A stretch of 64,000 bases of DNA from Hydrogeniiclostridium mannosilyticum (GTDB taxonomy: Bacteria > Bacillota > Clostridia > Oscillospirales > Acutalibacteraceae), in the NCBI RefSeq assembly GCF_003268275.1, contig NZ_QLYR01000001.1, forward strand, positions 310,001-374,000, in the 5' to 3' direction. Positions within the stretch are counted from its first letter, which is position 1. Every line of letters begins with the position of its first letter. The position numbers and the translations under genes were made by a program. Under the pieces are notes generated by a model. The model was not told the DNA's origin. It made no database searches and saw only the letters and a program-made list of their open reading frames with translations. Shown here piece by piece: positions 63,030 to 64,000 of this stretch.

Positions 63030-63167
63030 TTTCTCTTCCCCTTTCCCAATCCTTTTTTAATGCGCCTAAATATTTTTTCTTTTTGCCGCTGGTTCTCCGT
63101 ATATTCATCTATTTCCCTCTTAAACAAACGTACAAACCATTGCGTAGCACTGCTTTTTTTCGTTCAT
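63008..63167 (-). pseudogene. Small ORF upstream of the sigma fusion, broken at a 7-A run
   Basis: A perfect GGGAGGTGAG ribosome site precedes ATG 63167. As written the frame ends after 15 codons. If the A7 run (63154-63160) had six A, a 52-residue basic protein would result, containing TQWFVRLFKREIDEYTENQR and IFRRIKKGLGKGKRKW and ending over the sigma-gene start by about 22 bp. Either a sequencing indel, a phase-variable or slippage site, or a decayed gene. Confidence 0.55.
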
Positions 63168-63432
63168 CTCACCTCCCTTGCATAACTATGACAGGCGAGC
63201 TTCGAAAAAGGTTTTATATTTTATAAATTTATTTTTTAGACATTTTTCATCTCTCTAAAACAAAATTTACACCGTATTATATCAAATCTTAGAAGCAAAA
63301 GGAACACGCTCATTCCAGCGAATTTATTTTTCTTACACTTTACCGCCTTTTTTTAACAGAATCTTGAGATATCAGGCCAGGTATGTTATACTAGAGGTCG
63401 AAAAACACAGATAAGGAGCGAACATTTATCAT
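63168..63432. other. 265-bp divergent intergenic region
   Basis: Between the small ORF and the lipoprotein gene. Contains a leftward TATAAT at 63281-63276 (no clear -35) and the rightward promoter at 63364-63392. No gene seen. Confidence 0.5.
63364..63392 (+). promoter_or_regulatory. Promoter of SGNH lipoprotein gene
   Basis: TTGAGA (63364-63369), 17-base spacer, TATACT (63387-63392), about 40 bases before the ATG. Confidence 0.7.
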
Positions 63433-64000
63433 ATGAAAAAATCTCGATTTGCTGCCGTCGCTGCCATTATGGCAGTTATGCTGTTTTGTACGGCTTGCTC
63501 AAGCACACCCGAAGCCTCTTCTGTTACAGAAACGCCTTCCAGTACGGCTAGCTCCGCAAGCGCTGCGCCCGAATCTACAAGCCCGGCTTCCTCTGAGGCC
63601 GGCTCCGATGTTTCCTCTGAGGCCGCAGAACCCAGCGAATCCCCTGTCGAGACACCGCCCGGAACCCTTGTCGAGAGTACCCGTGTTGAAGACAGTTACT
63701 TTGATGATGCCGTCTTTATTGGTGATTCCGTCAGCTTGAAGCTCAACCGCTATGCCTCTGAGCAGCGCAAGTCCAACGCTAACTTTATGGGCAAGGCACA
63801 GTTCCTCACCGCGGGCAGTATGGGCAGTGGAAATGCCCTGCAGCCGGTTTCCGACGAGTCCATTCATCCCATGTATAACGGCGAAAAATTGTCCTTGGCG
63901 GATTCGGTGGCCAAAAGCGGCGCCAAAAAGGTCTATATTATGCTCGGGATGAACGACTTGGCGCCTTACGGCGTAGACGGCGCTGTGGAAAATATGCAAA
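63433..64000 (+). CDS. SGNH/GDSL-hydrolase lipoprotein (5' part)
   Basis: 189 residues before the window edge. Lipoprotein signal AIMAVMLFCTAC with lipobox Cys22, then a Ser/Glu/Pro-rich linker. The catalytic domain starts DAVFIGDSVSLKLNRYA with the GDS nucleophile; VYIMLGMNDLAPYG is the block III Asn motif. Probably a surface esterase or acetyl-xylan/peptidoglycan O-acetyl-type enzyme; target not visible. The GGAG is 14 bases upstream, rather far. Confidence 0.88.
   Translation, partial: MKKSRFAAVAAIMAVMLFCTACSSTPEASSVTETPSSTASSASAAPESTSPASSEAGSDVSSEAAEPSESPVETPPGTLVESTRVEDSYFDDAVFIGDSVSLKLNRYASEQRKSNANFMGKAQFLTAGSMGSGNALQPVSDESIHPMYNGEKLSLADSVAKSGAKKVYIMLGMNDLAPYGVDGAVENMQ

Overview
The window looks like a chromosomal segment of a spore-forming Firmicute of class Clostridia, most likely in the Oscillospirales/Ruminococcaceae sphere. 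Evidence is the Spo0A and SpoIVB pair, AddAB instead of RecBCD, TrmFO, a DnaD-type primosome protein, the infC-rpmI-rplT operon with a Firmicutes-type leader, DUF1540 Cys-rich proteins and a fairly high GC content. Genus and species cannot be fixed from sequence alone. No insertion sequence, prophage, CRISPR array or rRNA was seen. Nearly all of the window is ordinary core genome.

Layout: 1-9.1 kb is a leftward informational block: infC (probable AUU start) -rpmI-rplT, an SpoU-type rRNA methyltransferase, dprA, topA, trmFO, plsX, rnc and a truncated radical SAM gene. 9.2-18.5 kb carries addB-addA (leftward), a 45-residue small protein, a WYL regulator and a 6-phosphogluconolactonase-like protein. 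18.7-24.9 kb has a serine hydrolase and an MMPL exporter with a YhgE-like secreted partner, divergent from a TetR regulator with three matching operator palindromes between them. 25-29.6 kb holds an OmpR/histidine kinase pair and a RodA/FtsW-type protein. 29.6-35.3 kb is a cobalamin lower-ligand (nucleotide-loop) operon: an unknown 197-residue protein, cobT, cobU, cobS, cobC, cbiB, cobD. 35.5-38.9 kb has a GT2/TPR glycosyltransferase, spoIVB and spo0A. 39-45.4 kb has split transketolase, a heterodimeric ABC exporter (one half frameshifted) and a small P-loop kinase. 45.5-53.3 kb has hom-thrB-lysC, a class A PBP, a BofC-like membrane protein, asnA and tRNA-Gly. 53.8-59.3 kb has dnaD and dnaC-like helicase-loading genes, CoA genes (coaX, an ECF S component, coaBC) and a DUF1540 protein. 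59.5-63.2 kb is a leftward set with an ECF sigma factor fused to a membrane anchor and exported domain, plus two zinc-ribbon membrane proteins. The right edge enters an SGNH-hydrolase lipoprotein.

Most notable: (i) a dispersed, structured intergenic repeat (two copies at 40.9-41.1 kb, one at 53.5 kb extended by a 106-bp tandem duplication) starting with TATAATGG and a hairpin whose arms differ between sites yet stay paired; (ii) the sigma factor/membrane sensor fusion with zinc-ribbon partners and a small upstream ORF broken at a 7-A run; (iii) a Spo0A whose receiver lacks the first acidic-pocket Asp and the conserved Lys; (iv) a single-base frameshift in the ABC signature motif of one exporter half. 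Functional statements come from motif recognition and known synteny; no database search was run.
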